Notes: a model not told the origin generated them from the sequence alone. Positions 19,197-28,972 are shown, numbered from the stretch's first letter. The stretch is 64,000 nucleotides of DNA from Bacteroidota bacterium (GCA_016845175.1 JAERTD010000032.1:41478-105477), one strand, 5' to 3'. A program made the numbers and translations.

Positions 19197-20693
19197 ATGA
19201 AGAAACTCCAAATCTATATGCTCAAGTCCTATTTGGGGCCTTTTGTTTTTACATTCTTCGTTTCCCTGTTTATTCTCCTCCTGCAATTTCTGTGGAAATA
19301 TATCGATGACCTTGTGGGTAAAGGCCTGGAATGGTATATCATCGGCAAACTGATGTTTTACGCATCCTCCACCTTTGTGCCTTTGGCACTACCCCTGGCC
19401 ATTTTGTTGTCTTCCATTATGACCTTTGGGAATATGGGCGAGCACTATGAGTTGGTGGCCATGAAATCAGCTGGCATATCCCTGAGAAAGGCCATGAAGC
19501 CTTTGGTGATCCTTTCTGTATTTATTAGCTTAAGTGCTTTGTTCTTTTCCAATTATGTTTTGCCAGTGGCCAATTTGAAATTTGGCTCCTTATTATATGA
19601 TGTCAGACAGCAGAAGCTGGCCTTCAACCTTAACGAGGGCATCTTTTATAATGGACTGGATGGTTTTGTAATCAGGGCAGGGGAGAAGGATAAGGATAAC
19701 AAAACCATATATGATGTAAAGATTTACAATCATTCTGATCGTTCTGGTAATATAAAGGTGACCACGGCACGTAAGGGTATCATTGAAATGACCCCCAACA
19801 AGCGAAAGATTGTATTTACCCTTTTTAATGGCAGTAGTTATGCTGATGACATCCGTTCATCTGGTTACCGCCGCACCCGACCTTTTGAGATCACACATTT
19901 TGAAAAACAGGTGTTGACCTTTAACCTCGATCAGTTTCAACTGAACCGAACCAATGAAGACCTCTTCCGCTCTCATTACTCCATGCTCAACATCCAACAG
20001 CTGAATTATTCCATTGACTCCATAAGCCGAGAGCGAATCAAAAGGAACAATAAGTATAAGGAGGACTTTATCACAAAGAAATTCAACTATCTGTCGAAGA
20101 TTGACTCTAGCAACCGGAAAGATTATATGCAACTCGACAGTATTGCGGTGGACTCCCTTAAATATCCGCTGCTGGATAATTTTGAATTGGATGCTAAAAT
20201 TGATGTGATGTCCAGGGCCTTGAGAATCGCCCGTGATGCCAAGGACAAAGTCCTGTTTTATAAAAAGGAGTCGGAATCACGACAATTAAACATAACCAAG
20301 CATGAAGTGGTCTGGCATCAGAAATTCAAGTTATCATTGGCCTGCCTGATTTTCTTTTTTATTGGAGCTCCACTAGGTGCTATTATAAGAAAAGGAGGAC
20401 TTGGCTTACCGGTGGTTGTTTCTGTCATTTTCTTTGTGCTGTATCATGTGGTTTCCATGACGGGAGAGAAAGCTGCCAAAGCCGGGGAATGGGATATTGT
20501 TTTTGGTAGCTGGCTTTCTACGGCAGTCATCTTACCCATCGGATTGTTTCTGACCTATAAGGCCACCACAGATGCCCCATTGCTGGATTCTGAAAGTTGG
20601 AAGCGATTTTTCGAACGCTTCAAATGGCTAAATCCCGTAATAAGCTGGTTTAAAGCCAGGTTTGTTAAAATAAGTGTAAAAACTAAAAACTAG
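19197..20693 (+). CDS. LptF/LptG-family lipopolysaccharide export permease
   Basis: 498 residues, YjgP/YjgQ family. This inner-membrane permease works with LptB to extract lipopolysaccharide and push it to the Lpt bridge. Three N-terminal membrane segments: about 13-33 (GPFVFTFFVSLFILLLQFL), 55-78 and 100-122; a periplasmic beta-jellyroll domain of about 220 residues with a coiled, charged insert (residues 270-375, including many Ser/Lys/Asp); and three C-terminal helices from about 385, starting LSLACLIFFFIGAPLGAIIRKGG, the family signature. The insert makes it longer than the roughly 360 residues of E. coli LptF. Two glycosyltransferases follow 20 bp downstream, consistent with an envelope-polysaccharide operon. 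Whether it is the F or G paralogue cannot be decided here. Confidence 0.92.
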   Translation: MKKLQIYMLKSYLGPFVFTFFVSLFILLLQFLWKYIDDLVGKGLEWYIIGKLMFYASSTFVPLALPLAILLSSIMTFGNMGEHYELVAMKSAGISLRKAMKPLVILSVFISLSALFFSNYVLPVANLKFGSLLYDVRQQKLAFNLNEGIFYNGLDGFVIRAGEKDKDNKTIYDVKIYNHSDRSGNIKVTTARKGIIEMTPNKRKIVFTLFNGSSYADDIRSSGYRRTRPFEITHFEKQVLTFNLDQFQLNRTNEDLFRSHYSMLNIQQLNYSIDSISRERIKRNNKYKEDFITKKFNYLSKIDSSNRKDYMQLDSIAVDSLKYPLLDNFELDAKIDVMSRALRIARDAKDKVLFYKKESESRQLNITKHEVVWHQKFKLSLACLIFFFIGAPLGAIIRKGGLGLPVVVSVIFFVLYHVVSMTGEKAAKAGEWDIVFGSWLSTAVILPIGLFLTYKATTDAPLLDSESWKRFFERFKWLNPVISWFKARFVKISVKTKN

Positions 20694-20713
20694 AGTTGAT
20701 AAGCACCCCAAGC

Positions 20714-21919
20714 ATGGATCAAGCCCTCAACATCCTCTTCATCTGCAACAAATCACCCTGGCCCCCTAGGGAAGGTGGTCCCATTGCCATGAATAACCTG
20801 ATCGAAGGTCTGTTGGAAGCAGGCCATAAGGTAAAGGTGCTGGCCATCAATTCCAATAAATATGCTACTGATCCAAAGGATGTACCACCGGAATATTTAG
20901 AGCGAACAGGTTTGGAATTGGTTTATGTTGATTTGTCCATCAAACCTATGGATGCCTTTTTAAACCTGTTCACCAAGAAATCTTATCATGTTCAGCGGTT
21001 CATTTCATCCCATTTGAAGAACAAACTGGAAAAAATACTGAAAACCCAAACATTTGATGTGGTGCAGATTGAAACCCTGTTCATGTCACCTTATCTGGAT
21101 GCTATCCGAAAACACAGTGAGGCCAAGGTATTTCTCCGGGCGCATAATATTGAACATATGATCTGGCAGCGGCTGGCTGATCGAAGTGGGAATCCCTTAA
21201 AAAAGTGGTATCTGAACCATCTGACATCCACCTTAAAACAATATGAAATAAGTATTTTGGATGCTTACGATGGTATACTTCCCATCACACAGAAGGATGG
21301 GAACTTTTTCAAGAATCATAGTAACACTCCCGTTCATGCCGTTTCATTTGGTATTGATGGAAGGGTTATGGTAAATGAGCAGGAGAAAGATCCGGAGCAT
21401 GCCGTTTTCCACATCGGCTCCATGAACTGGATGCCCAATGAAGAAGGTGTGAAGTGGTTTCTGGATGAAGTATGGCCACTTATACTAAAGGAGTCAAAGG
21501 ATATTAAACTCTATCTTGCCGGAAGAGAAATGCCTGAATGGATGTACGGGCTTGATCTGCCACAGGTAGAAGTGGTGGGCGAGGTGGAGAATGCCCAACA
21601 GTTCATCCAGTCGAAAACCATTTCTATAGCGCCATTATTATCCGGTAGTGGTATCAGGATTAAAATTATTGAAAGTATGGCACAGGGAAAAGCGGTAGTG
21701 GCCACACGAATTGGAGCTGAAGGGATCAATTATACCCATGAAAAGAATATGCTGTTTGCTGATACTGCTGAAGATTTTGCGGCTGCTGTGCTTCAACTCC
21801 ATAGAAATAAGACACTTGCCTTGTCTGTAGGAAAGGAAGCTCAACAATTAATTAGATCCCAGCACCAGACTTCAAAAATAATTAGTGGCCTAGTGGCATT
21901 TTATCGTAAGATTTTGTGA
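20714..21919 (+). CDS. Glycosyltransferase family 4-like protein
   Basis: 401 residues from the ATG at 20714 (a TTG six codons earlier is also in frame). Two Rossmann-like halves typical of GT-B enzymes. N-terminal acceptor half begins ALNILFICNKSPWPPREGGP with the glycine loop and IEGLLEAGHKVKVLA. The C-terminal donor half has FHIGSMNWMPNEEGVKWFLDEVWP, then LYLAGREMPEW and the nucleotide-sugar binding stretch APLLSGSGIRIKIIESMAQGKAVVATRIGAEGI, where the acidic residue before SMA corresponds to the conserved Glu of EX7E-type enzymes. It transfers a sugar from a nucleotide donor, probably to a cell-surface glycan (inference from the lptF-like neighbour). Second gene of the operon. Confidence 0.9.
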   Translation: MDQALNILFICNKSPWPPREGGPIAMNNLIEGLLEAGHKVKVLAINSNKYATDPKDVPPEYLERTGLELVYVDLSIKPMDAFLNLFTKKSYHVQRFISSHLKNKLEKILKTQTFDVVQIETLFMSPYLDAIRKHSEAKVFLRAHNIEHMIWQRLADRSGNPLKKWYLNHLTSTLKQYEISILDAYDGILPITQKDGNFFKNHSNTPVHAVSFGIDGRVMVNEQEKDPEHAVFHIGSMNWMPNEEGVKWFLDEVWPLILKESKDIKLYLAGREMPEWMYGLDLPQVEVVGEVENAQQFIQSKTISIAPLLSGSGIRIKIIESMAQGKAVVATRIGAEGINYTHEKNMLFADTAEDFAAAVLQLHRNKTLALSVGKEAQQLIRSQHQTSKIISGLVAFYRKIL

Positions 21920-21962
21920 TTTTTGCAAGCGGATAGCATTAACAATCCATTAATTTTTGGGC

Positions 21963-23132
21963 ATGAGGATATTTGTCATACTCTCCCGTATACCCTATCC
22001 ATTGGAAAAGGGAGATAAACTTCGGGCATTTCATCAGATTCGAATCTTGTCACAAAAGCACGAAATAATTCTCTGTGCCCTAAATCCATTGAAGCGCATC
22101 AACAAGCAAAAAGCTTTTAGTGCCTTACAGCCTTATTGTCGCTCCGTTAACTTTCTGGATCTTCCCTGGTATGGCCGTTTGTGGAATTTGGGAATGGCCT
22201 TTCTGAAAGATCTGCCCCTTCAAACAGGTTATTTTTATAGAAAATCAACAGCAAAAAAAATACAGGCACTGGTTGCAGAATATAGACCTGATCATGTTTA
22301 TTGTCAGTTGGTTAGGACTGCTGAGTATGCCAAAGATATTGACCTGCCCAAAACGCTGGATTATCAGGATGTATTTTCCTATGGTATTAAGCGTAGGATT
22401 GCCACAGCCTCCTTTATCATGAAACCATTTATGAAGATGGAGTATGAGCGCTTACAAAAATATGAAGCAATGGCTTTCAGCATGTTCGATAACAAAACCA
22501 TTATTTCCTATCCTGATCGTGAGTTGATACCCCATCCCGATCGTGAACAAATTGTGGTGATTCCCAATGGCGTGGATCATGATTTCTTCCAGCCCAGAGA
22601 AACCCCACAGAAATTTGATCTCGTATTCACAGGTAATATGGCCTATCCCCCCAATGTGGATGCTGCCGGATTTTTAGCTGCTGAAATAATGCCGCTGGTA
22701 TGGAAACAAATGCCTGAAGTCAGACTCTTATTGGCTGGAGCGAGCCCCGACCGCAAGGTGCAACAATTGCAATCGGATAAAATTATGGTCAGTGGATGGC
22801 TCGACGACATCAGAGATGCTTATGCTGAATCCAGTATATTCATCGCACCCATGAGGATAGGTACCGGTTTGCAGAACAAATTACTGGAGGCTATGTCGAT
22901 GAGGCGTCCCTGTATTACAACACCATTGGCCAATGATGCCCTAAAGGCCAAGCATCAGCAAGATATATTGGTGGGAGAAACAGCGGCCGAGCTAGCCAAT
23001 CATATTATATCCTTATTGGGGAATGAAGCATTGGCCTCAAGAATTGCCAGCAGTGGTTTTGAGTTTGTGAATAAGCAATACAGTTGGAAAGAAGCCACAG
23101 AAAAACTGGGTGAATTAATGACTGACATATAA
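21963..23132 (+). CDS. Glycosyltransferase family 4-like protein, second copy
   Basis: 389 residues from the ATG at 21963 (the frame is open to a TTG at 21957). Like its neighbour it is a GT-B enzyme but clearly diverged. N-terminus RIFVILSRIPYPLEKGDKLRAFHQ; donor half FDLVFTGNMAYPPNVDAAGF, VRLLLAGASPDRKV, then SSIFIAPMRIGTGLQNKLLEAMSMRRPCITT with the conserved Glu before AMS. The DVFSYGIKRR segment near residue 140 resembles sugar transferases found with exopolysaccharide systems. It starts 43 bp after the previous gene and is followed after 13 bp by the nitroreductase gene, so it belongs to the same likely operon. Donor and acceptor are unknown. Confidence 0.88.
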   Translation: MRIFVILSRIPYPLEKGDKLRAFHQIRILSQKHEIILCALNPLKRINKQKAFSALQPYCRSVNFLDLPWYGRLWNLGMAFLKDLPLQTGYFYRKSTAKKIQALVAEYRPDHVYCQLVRTAEYAKDIDLPKTLDYQDVFSYGIKRRIATASFIMKPFMKMEYERLQKYEAMAFSMFDNKTIISYPDRELIPHPDREQIVVIPNGVDHDFFQPRETPQKFDLVFTGNMAYPPNVDAAGFLAAEIMPLVWKQMPEVRLLLAGASPDRKVQQLQSDKIMVSGWLDDIRDAYAESSIFIAPMRIGTGLQNKLLEAMSMRRPCITTPLANDALKAKHQQDILVGETAAELANHIISLLGNEALASRIASSGFEFVNKQYSWKEATEKLGELMTDI

Positions 23133-23133
23133 T

Positions 23134-23139
23134 AGGAGG
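23134..23139 (+). promoter_or_regulatory. Perfect Shine-Dalgarno AGGAGG before the nitroreductase gene
   Basis: AGGAGG ends 6 nt before the ATG at 23146. Strong SD sequences are rare in Bacteroidota, and no other gene in this window has one. Confidence 0.7.
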
Positions 23140-23145
23140 ATAGTG

Positions 23146-23715
23146 ATGGAGATTAAAGATCTGGTGTTAAAGAACAGAAGCTATAGGAAGTTTCATGCCA
23201 ATCAAAAAGTAGGAGTTGATACCTTACGACAATTGGTTGATCTGGCACGCACAACTCCTTCCTCAAAAAACAAACAACCATTGAAATACCTCCTCGTCCA
23301 TGAGCAGCAGGATGCAGACTTTGTGTTTGACCAATTGAGGTGGGCCTGGTATTTGAAGGATTGGAACGGACCTGCTGTTGATGAAAGACCTCCTGCCTAT
23401 ATTGTGGTGGTCCTGGATACTGAACTCAACGACAACGCCTTAATCGATGTTGGCATAGCCTCACAAACTATTTTATTAGGCGCAGTAGAGAAGCAAATGG
23501 GTGGCTGCATAATTAGAACGGTGAATACCTATGCCATATCCAGGCATTTTAAGTTGCCATCCCATTATGAAGTAGTTCAGGTTCTTGCTCTTGGCTATCC
23601 AATGCAGGAGGTATGTATGACCGATATATCTGCAGACGAGTCCATTGAGTATTTCACCAATAAACAGGGGCATCATTGCGTGCCCAAAAGAAGCCTCGAC
23701 GACATTATCATCTGA
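23146..23715 (+). CDS. Nitroreductase-family FMN oxidoreductase
   Basis: 189 residues from the ATG at 23146 (GTG one codon upstream). The N-terminal RSYRKFHANQKV is the FMN-phosphate binding motif of the family; TTPSSKNKQPLKYLLV (residues 32-47) is the second FMN contact, and GIASQTILLGAVEKQMGGCIIRTVN the central helix-turn with the flavin-binding Gly pair. Length and motifs fit the short NfnB-like flavoproteins that reduce nitro or quinone compounds with NAD(P)H; the true substrate is not readable. It sits 13 bp after a glycosyltransferase gene, behind an unusually strong ribosome binding site, so it may be translated more than its operon partners. Confidence 0.88.
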   Translation: MEIKDLVLKNRSYRKFHANQKVGVDTLRQLVDLARTTPSSKNKQPLKYLLVHEQQDADFVFDQLRWAWYLKDWNGPAVDERPPAYIVVVLDTELNDNALIDVGIASQTILLGAVEKQMGGCIIRTVNTYAISRHFKLPSHYEVVQVLALGYPMQEVCMTDISADESIEYFTNKQGHHCVPKRSLDDIII

Positions 23716-23806
23716 TTCCCAAGCAGCCAAAAGAGCCTAAGTTTCTTGAGTTAACGGAAGCCATACTATTGATTTCTTTTCTGAGGAATCATGTCAGGCT
23801 TATTTG

Positions 23807-23814
23807 TATTTTTG
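23807..23814 (+). promoter_or_regulatory. -7 element of hisS
   Basis: TATTTTTG, an exact match, 36 bp before the hisS ATG. No matching -33 element. Confidence 0.4.
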
Positions 23815-23850
23815 CAGCCAGCTTTTAACAGCGATTTATAAATTTTCATT

Positions 23851-25218
23851 ATGGCACAGAAACCCTCCATACCAAAAGGAACCCGTGACTTCACCCCAGA
23901 AGTAATGGTAAGACGAAACTATATCTTCAATACCATAGAAACGGTTTTTCAACATTTTGGTTATCTGCCCATTGAAACACCCGCCATGGAAAATTTATCC
24001 ACACTGATGGGAAAATACGGTGAAGAGGGTGATCGCTTGTTGTTCAAGATTCTTAACTCGGGAGATTTTTTAAAAAAGACACTTCCGGAAGACCTTAATA
24101 ATCAGAATCTGGGACGCTTGACCACCAAGATTTCTGAAAAGGGATTGCGTTATGATCTAACTGTCCCTTTTGCACGATTTGTGGTACAAAACAGAAACGA
24201 TTTAGTGTTTCCATTCAAAAGATACCAGATACAACCGGTTTGGCGTGCTGACAAACCACAAAAAGGCCGTTACAGAGAGTTTTACCAGTGTGATGTGGAT
24301 GTTATTGGATCGAATTCACTTTTGAATGAAGTAGAACTCATTCGCATGATCGATGAGGTGTTTCGTAAACTTTCTCTGGATGTGGTTATCAAACTCAACA
24401 ACAGGAAAGTATTGAGTGGTATTGCGGAGGTAATGGAAGCTCCTGAAAAACTAACAGAAATTACTACAGCCATTGATAAGCTGGATAAAATAGGACTCGA
24501 CAAAGTATATGAAGAGCTAAGAACCAAAGGATTGGCAGAAGACAAAATCGAATTGTTGAAACCAATAATTGACTTGTCAGGAAGCAACGAGGAAAGAATA
24601 GCAGCGCTGAAGAATCTCATCGGTTCAACTGCTGAAGGAGCCAAAGGTGTTGAAGAGTTGGAATTCATTACCCATACACTCAACAAGCTTAACATCAAAG
24701 CAAGTGTTGAACTGGATCAGTCATTGGCCCGTGGTCTCAATTACTATACTGGAGCCATTATTGAAGTTAAGGCAGCAGACGTAGCCATTGGATCCATCTG
24801 TGGAGGTGGGCGTTATGACAACCTCACAGGTATATTTGGCATGCCAGATGTGTCTGGAGTAGGTGTATCTTTTGGCGCTGATCGCATCTATGATGTGATG
24901 AACGAATTGAATGTATTTCCACAACAGGTGCTGCAAAGCACCCAATTGTTGTTGGTAAATTTTGGTGAGAAGGAAGGAAACTATGCCCTTGGAATTTTGG
25001 AGAAGCTACAGCAGCAAGGCATTAGGGCAGAGTTGTTTCCGGATGCTGCCAAAATGAAGAAACAAATGCGCTATGCGGATCAGAAGGGGATTCCTTTTGT
25101 GTTGATGATTGGTGATGAAGAGATGAAGTCTGAGCGCTACGCATTAAAGAATATGCTTACTGGCGAACAGCAAAAATTAGGACTGGAAGAAATTGTACAG
25201 CTATTAATGAAACAATAG
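23851..25218 (+). CDS. hisS: Histidyl-tRNA synthetase
   Basis: 455 residues. Charges tRNA-His in the cytosol. Class II motif 1 is at [13 protein letters not shown]...[14 protein letters not shown] (10-49), motif 2 at [29 protein letters not shown] (about 118-148), the histidine-specific [14 protein letters not shown] at about 291-304 and motif 3 at [15 protein letters not shown] (about 336-350). The C-terminal 90 residues form the anticodon-binding domain ([15 protein letters not shown]...[15 protein letters not shown]). The insertion between motifs 2 and 3 is of ordinary size. The hutH gene follows after 19 bp and is probably co-transcribed, an unusual pairing of histidine use and histidine breakdown. 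Confidence 0.98.
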   Translation: MAQKPSIPKGTRDFTPEVMVRRNYIFNTIETVFQHFGYLPIETPAMENLSTLMGKYGEEGDRLLFKILNSGDFLKKTLPEDLNNQNLGRLTTKISEKGLRYDLTVPFARFVVQNRNDLVFPFKRYQIQPVWRADKPQKGRYREFYQCDVDVIGSNSLLNEVELIRMIDEVFRKLSLDVVIKLNNRKVLSGIAEVMEAPEKLTEITTAIDKLDKIGLDKVYEELRTKGLAEDKIELLKPIIDLSGSNEERIAALKNLIGSTAEGAKGVEELEFITHTLNKLNIKASVELDQSLARGLNYYTGAIIEVKAADVAIGSICGGGRYDNLTGIFGMPDVSGVGVSFGADRIYDVMNELNVFPQQVLQSTQLLLVNFGEKEGNYALGILEKLQQQGIRAELFPDAAKMKKQMRYADQKGIPFVLMIGDEEMKSERYALKNMLTGEQQKLGLEEIVQLLMKQ

Positions 25219-25237
25219 CAGTAAAAACTGGAAACTT

Positions 25238-26761
25238 ATGGGTGAGTTGACCTATGCGGTGGGTATTGAAAAGTTAACTTTCAAAACCATCTTTGATATC
25301 CTGAAAAAGGGGAAGAAAATTACCTTGTCAGATGAGGCAAGTGAGCGGATTATAAGATGCAGGCAGTATCTGGATGAAAAGACCAGAAAAGAAGATAAAG
25401 CTGTGTATGGTATTAACACGGGTTTTGGAGCCTTATATAATAAGAGCATCTCCTTTGAGGATCTTGGCCGTTTGCAAGAAAATCTGGTGATGTCACATGC
25501 CTGTGGTACTGGTGATGAGGTGCCTTCGCAGGTGGTCAAACTCATGATACTCTTAAAAATCCAATCTGTTTCCTACGGTCATTCAGGTGTTCAGTTGATA
25601 ACTGTCCAGCGTTTGGTCGATTTCTTCAATGAAGATATAATTCCAGTGGTTTACCAATTGGGCTCCCTTGGTGCCTCCGGTGATTTGTCACCACTTGCAC
25701 ATATGTCGTTACCCTTGCTGGGCATGGGAAAAGTATACCATCATGGAGAAAAGAAATCAAGCAAAGATGTGCTATTGGATTATGGGTGGGAAACGGTGAA
25801 GCTTCAATCCAAGGAAGGACTTGCTCTTTTGAATGGCACTCAATTTATGAGCGCTTACGGTGTGCACAGCTTATTGAAACTCTTTAGATTATCTGAGTTG
25901 GCTGATATCATAGGAGCGGTATCCTTGGATGCGTTTGATGGTCGAATTGAACCCTTTATGGATGAATTGCATCAAATCAGGCATCACAAAGGTCAGATCC
26001 AAACTGCCGACCGATTTCGCATGCTTCTTGAGGACAGTGAATTAATCTGCAGAGAAAAAGAACATGTCCAGGATCCCTACTCTTTCCGTTGCATACCACA
26101 AGTTCATGGTGCTTCAAAGGATTCAGTTAATTATGTGGCCACCGTTTTTTCAGCTGAAATAAATGCAGTAACTGACAACCCCACAATTTTCCCTGAGATT
26201 GATGTCATAGTCTCAGGTGGTAATTTCCATGGGCAGCCGCTGGCATTGGCACTGGACAATATGGCCATCGCAGCAGCAGAATGGGGCAATATTTCTGAAA
26301 GAAGAACCTATCAGTTGTTGCATGGAAAAAGAGGCTTACCGCCATTTTTGGTTGCCAACCCAGGATTAAACTCCGGCTTTATGATCCCACAGTATACCTC
26401 TGCCTCCATCGTAAGTCAGAACAAGCAATTGTGTACACCGGCTTCTGTGGATTCCATTGAATCATCCCAGGGACAGGAAGACCATGTAAGTATGGGCGCC
26501 AATGCAGCTACCAAAGCCTATAAGGTGGTGTACAATCTGGAACGCATTCTGGCCATTGAATTGTTCAATGCAGCACAGGCACTGGAGTTCAGAAGGCCTG
26601 CAAAATCTTCATCTTTTATTGAGAGTTTTTTTGAAGCTTACCGCCAACATGTTCCCTTTATTGAAGAAGATCAGGTCATGCATGATCATATTGAGCATAC
26701 CATCAGCTTCCTTGGTGAAATTGATTATGAATTATCTGATGCCTTGATACAGGGGATTTAG
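25238..26761 (+). CDS. hutH: Histidine ammonia-lyase
   Basis: 507 residues, canonical length. It removes ammonia from L-histidine to give urocanate, using the MIO electrophile formed from Ala146-Ser147-Gly148 in GSLGASGDLSPLAHM. HAL signatures: VYGINTGFG (substrate Tyr), VMSHACGTGDEV (SH pair that marks HAL), GLALLNGTQFM, HVQDPYSFRCIPQVHGA, GGNFHGQPLALALD, LNSGFMIPQYTSA and QEDHVSMG with the conserved Glu. All known active-site positions of bacterial HAL can be matched. No hutU, hutI or formiminotransferase gene is nearby, so the rest of the pathway must be elsewhere. It follows hisS by 19 bp and converges with the thioredoxin-like gene 30 bp downstream. Confidence 0.95.
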   Translation: MGELTYAVGIEKLTFKTIFDILKKGKKITLSDEASERIIRCRQYLDEKTRKEDKAVYGINTGFGALYNKSISFEDLGRLQENLVMSHACGTGDEVPSQVVKLMILLKIQSVSYGHSGVQLITVQRLVDFFNEDIIPVVYQLGSLGASGDLSPLAHMSLPLLGMGKVYHHGEKKSSKDVLLDYGWETVKLQSKEGLALLNGTQFMSAYGVHSLLKLFRLSELADIIGAVSLDAFDGRIEPFMDELHQIRHHKGQIQTADRFRMLLEDSELICREKEHVQDPYSFRCIPQVHGASKDSVNYVATVFSAEINAVTDNPTIFPEIDVIVSGGNFHGQPLALALDNMAIAAAEWGNISERRTYQLLHGKRGLPPFLVANPGLNSGFMIPQYTSASIVSQNKQLCTPASVDSIESSQGQEDHVSMGANAATKAYKVVYNLERILAIELFNAAQALEFRRPAKSSSFIESFFEAYRQHVPFIEEDQVMHDHIEHTISFLGEIDYELSDALIQGI

Positions 26762-26791
26762 ACGCTTGCAGAGTGTAGCTTCTCAACTGCT

Positions 26792-27133
26792 TTATTCAAA
26801 TAACATTCGATACGGACGTTCAATATCTCTGCAAAGTTGTGGAATGGAGATATATTTGCTTGCTCTTTTGTATTCATTGCCTTCAAAAAATACAATGAGG
26901 GTTGGGTTGTTAAAAGCCTTATAGGAAGCAGCAATGTCCGGATATAATTCTGAGTTAACAAAACCCAGTTCCATCTTTTCAAAACTATTGGAAACCATAT
27001 CAATTACCTTGGGTCGTAGGCTCATACAGGGCGCGCAGTTGTCATTGTAAAAATAGATCAAGGCAGCATCTTGATTTTCAGCGAAATGACTCACTTCTTC
27101 TGCAGTTTGGAATTCCTTTTTTCCGGCTTCCAT
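26792..27133 (-). CDS. Thioredoxin-fold protein
   Basis: 113 residues from the ATG at 27133; the frame is open 32 codons further to 27229, but that extension (MRNLDFQIPKNLPKSMLISK...) shows no thioredoxin or signal sequence character. The fold is recognisable: DAALIYFYNDNCAPCMSLRPKV with active site Cys-Ala-Pro-Cys, then FVNSELYPDIAASYKAFNNPTLIVFFEG with the cis-Pro (NPT) that faces the active site. Thioredoxin-like proteins shuttle thiol/disulfide pairs; the CAPC pair differs from the CGPC of general thioredoxin, so a specialised partner is likely. No leader peptide, so cytosolic. It lies alone on the minus strand between the two ammonia-lyase genes. Confidence 0.82.
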   Translation of the reverse strand: MEAGKKEFQTAEEVSHFAENQDAALIYFYNDNCAPCMSLRPKVIDMVSNSFEKMELGFVNSELYPDIAASYKAFNNPTLIVFFEGNEYKRASKYISIPQLCRDIERPYRMLFE

Positions 27134-27368
27134 ACACTTGGTTTTTTTGATGAGGCAAATGTAGTTTAATTTTGAAATAAGCATGGACTTTGGCAGGTTT
27201 TTAGGTATCTGAAAATCAAGATTTCTCACTCAGGTAAAAAACCCGTATTTCTTAGATCTTGGACAGTCGTTTTGAACAATACCTATCAGTTTTTTCTATA
27301 AATTCGCCTACTTTTTATTGCGTAAGACCCAAAAAATTTAATCGTTAATAATTTAATTTTCAAAGCAG

Positions 27369-28886
27369 ATGACATATATAATTAAGGGATCAGGATTAAC
27401 CATAGAAGATGTGGTCAATGTGGCCAGAAATCATGAAGCTGTTGCTTTGGATGCTGAAGCAGTGAACCGCATCAATAAGTGCCGTGCCATGTTGGAAGAC
27501 AAGATAGAAGCAGGCGAAATCATGTATGGTGTCAATACTGGTATTGGTGAGTTTTCTGAAGTAGTATTAAATGATGATCAGGTTAAGGATTTTCAGAAAT
27601 ACCTTATTTATAACCATGCCGCCGGTATTGGTGATGCTATGAATCTGGATTATGTTCGTGCAGCTATGCTGGGACGTATCAATGTTCATGCCCATGGCAA
27701 TTCAGGCATTCGTTTGGAAATCACACAAACCCTGGTAGATATGTTAAATAAGGGAGTAACACCCTTTGTGTGTGAAAAAGGATCCGTTGGAGCTTCCGGT
27801 GACCTGGCGCCCATGTCACAAATAGCCCTGTTGATGATGGGAGAGGGAAAAGCTTATTATAAGGGAGAGCTTTATGAAGGTCAGGAAGCCATGGATTTGG
27901 CAGGAATTCCGGTTCCAGGTTTGAAGGCACGTGATGGTTTGGGAACCATTAATGGGTCCAATGTATTGACGGCCATGAGTGCATTGTTTTTGTACGATGC
28001 CAATAATTGGCTTAAGCAGGCTGAGATGGCGGCTGCCATGTCTCTGGAAGCACTAAAGGCTAATATGGGTCCTTACACCTCCAAATTGCACGAGGTAAGA
28101 GGATTTTCAGGTGCGGTTCGTTCAGCCAACGCCATCAGACGAATGGTTGAGGGTGGTGACCTTAAATCGGGAAAAGTGGCTCACAAGGTACAGGACGCCT
28201 ATTCCATGCGTTCCACACCACAGGTTATTGGTGCTGCTCATGATGCCATTTCTTATGCCAGAAGTCAGGTTGAAATTGAATTGAATGGTGTGGGTGATAA
28301 TCCCATATTCTTCCCCGAGGAGAACCTTCAGCTTTCAGGTGCCAATTTCCAGGGTACTCCGGTATCCCTGCCCATGGATATGGCAGGCACAGCTATCACC
28401 ATGGTAAGTGTATTGTCGGAAAGAAGAATGAATCGTCTGAACAACCCTGCTTTGAGCGTTGGATTACCCGCATTTTTAACCAAAGGGGCCGGTATGTTTT
28501 CAGGACTGATGCTCAGCCAGTACACGGCAGATATGCAAATTGTAGAGCAGCGGATCTTATCAGCTCCCGCATCGGTACAATCCATCCCGGCAGCTGCTGA
28601 CCAGGAAGATTTTGTCTCCATGGGGATGAACACGGCCATTAAGAATTTTCAGATCCTGGACAATGCTTATGGTGTTCTGGGTATTGAATTTATGGCTGCT
28701 GCCCAAGCGCTTGATTTCAGAGAGTATTCCTTTGGAAAAGGTACGACTAAAGCCCATGAGGTTATCAGAAGGCATGTGGAGTTCCTTGATATTGACCGTC
28801 CTTTGTATAACGACCATAATACCATGAAGGATTTGGTCAAATCCTGTGAAATATTAAATGAAGTAGAGCCCTTAATTAAAGTGTAG
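27369..28886 (+). CDS. HAL/PAL-family ammonia-lyase, second type, substrate unresolved
   Basis: 505 residues. The MIO triad Ala142-Ser143-Gly144 is in KGSVGASGDLAPMSQIAL, so it is a catalytic member of the aromatic amino-acid lyase family. It is not a recent copy of hutH at 25238: outside the core motifs the two differ throughout. Differences at aligned positions: VNTGIGEF for INTGFGAL, YNHAAGIGDA for MSHACGTGDE, TINGSNVLT for LLNGTQFMS, DAYSMRSTPQVIGA for DPYSFRCIPQVHGA and GANFQGTPV for GGNFHGQPL. The second-position His of the selectivity pair and the QEDFVSMG Glu are retained, which fits histidine or a histidine-like substrate more than tyrosine or phenylalanine (inference). Monocistronic or leading into the membrane-protein pair downstream, 86 bp away. 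Confidence 0.9.
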   Translation: MTYIIKGSGLTIEDVVNVARNHEAVALDAEAVNRINKCRAMLEDKIEAGEIMYGVNTGIGEFSEVVLNDDQVKDFQKYLIYNHAAGIGDAMNLDYVRAAMLGRINVHAHGNSGIRLEITQTLVDMLNKGVTPFVCEKGSVGASGDLAPMSQIALLMMGEGKAYYKGELYEGQEAMDLAGIPVPGLKARDGLGTINGSNVLTAMSALFLYDANNWLKQAEMAAAMSLEALKANMGPYTSKLHEVRGFSGAVRSANAIRRMVEGGDLKSGKVAHKVQDAYSMRSTPQVIGAAHDAISYARSQVEIELNGVGDNPIFFPEENLQLSGANFQGTPVSLPMDMAGTAITMVSVLSERRMNRLNNPALSVGLPAFLTKGAGMFSGLMLSQYTADMQIVEQRILSAPASVQSIPAAADQEDFVSMGMNTAIKNFQILDNAYGVLGIEFMAAAQALDFREYSFGKGTTKAHEVIRRHVEFLDIDRPLYNDHNTMKDLVKSCEILNEVEPLIKV

Positions 28887-28972
28887 GCAAAGCATGTACT
28901 TTTGAAAGAAGTCTATTTTCATTAGTATTGCAGTTGATTCCGTAAAGTGTAGACAAGCTTAAAGTGAAAGAG

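Noticed and set aside
27369..28886. Tyrosine or phenylalanine ammonia-lyase assignment
   Set aside because: The selectivity pair reads N-H and the QED Glu is present, unlike known TAL/PAL; left as substrate unresolved.
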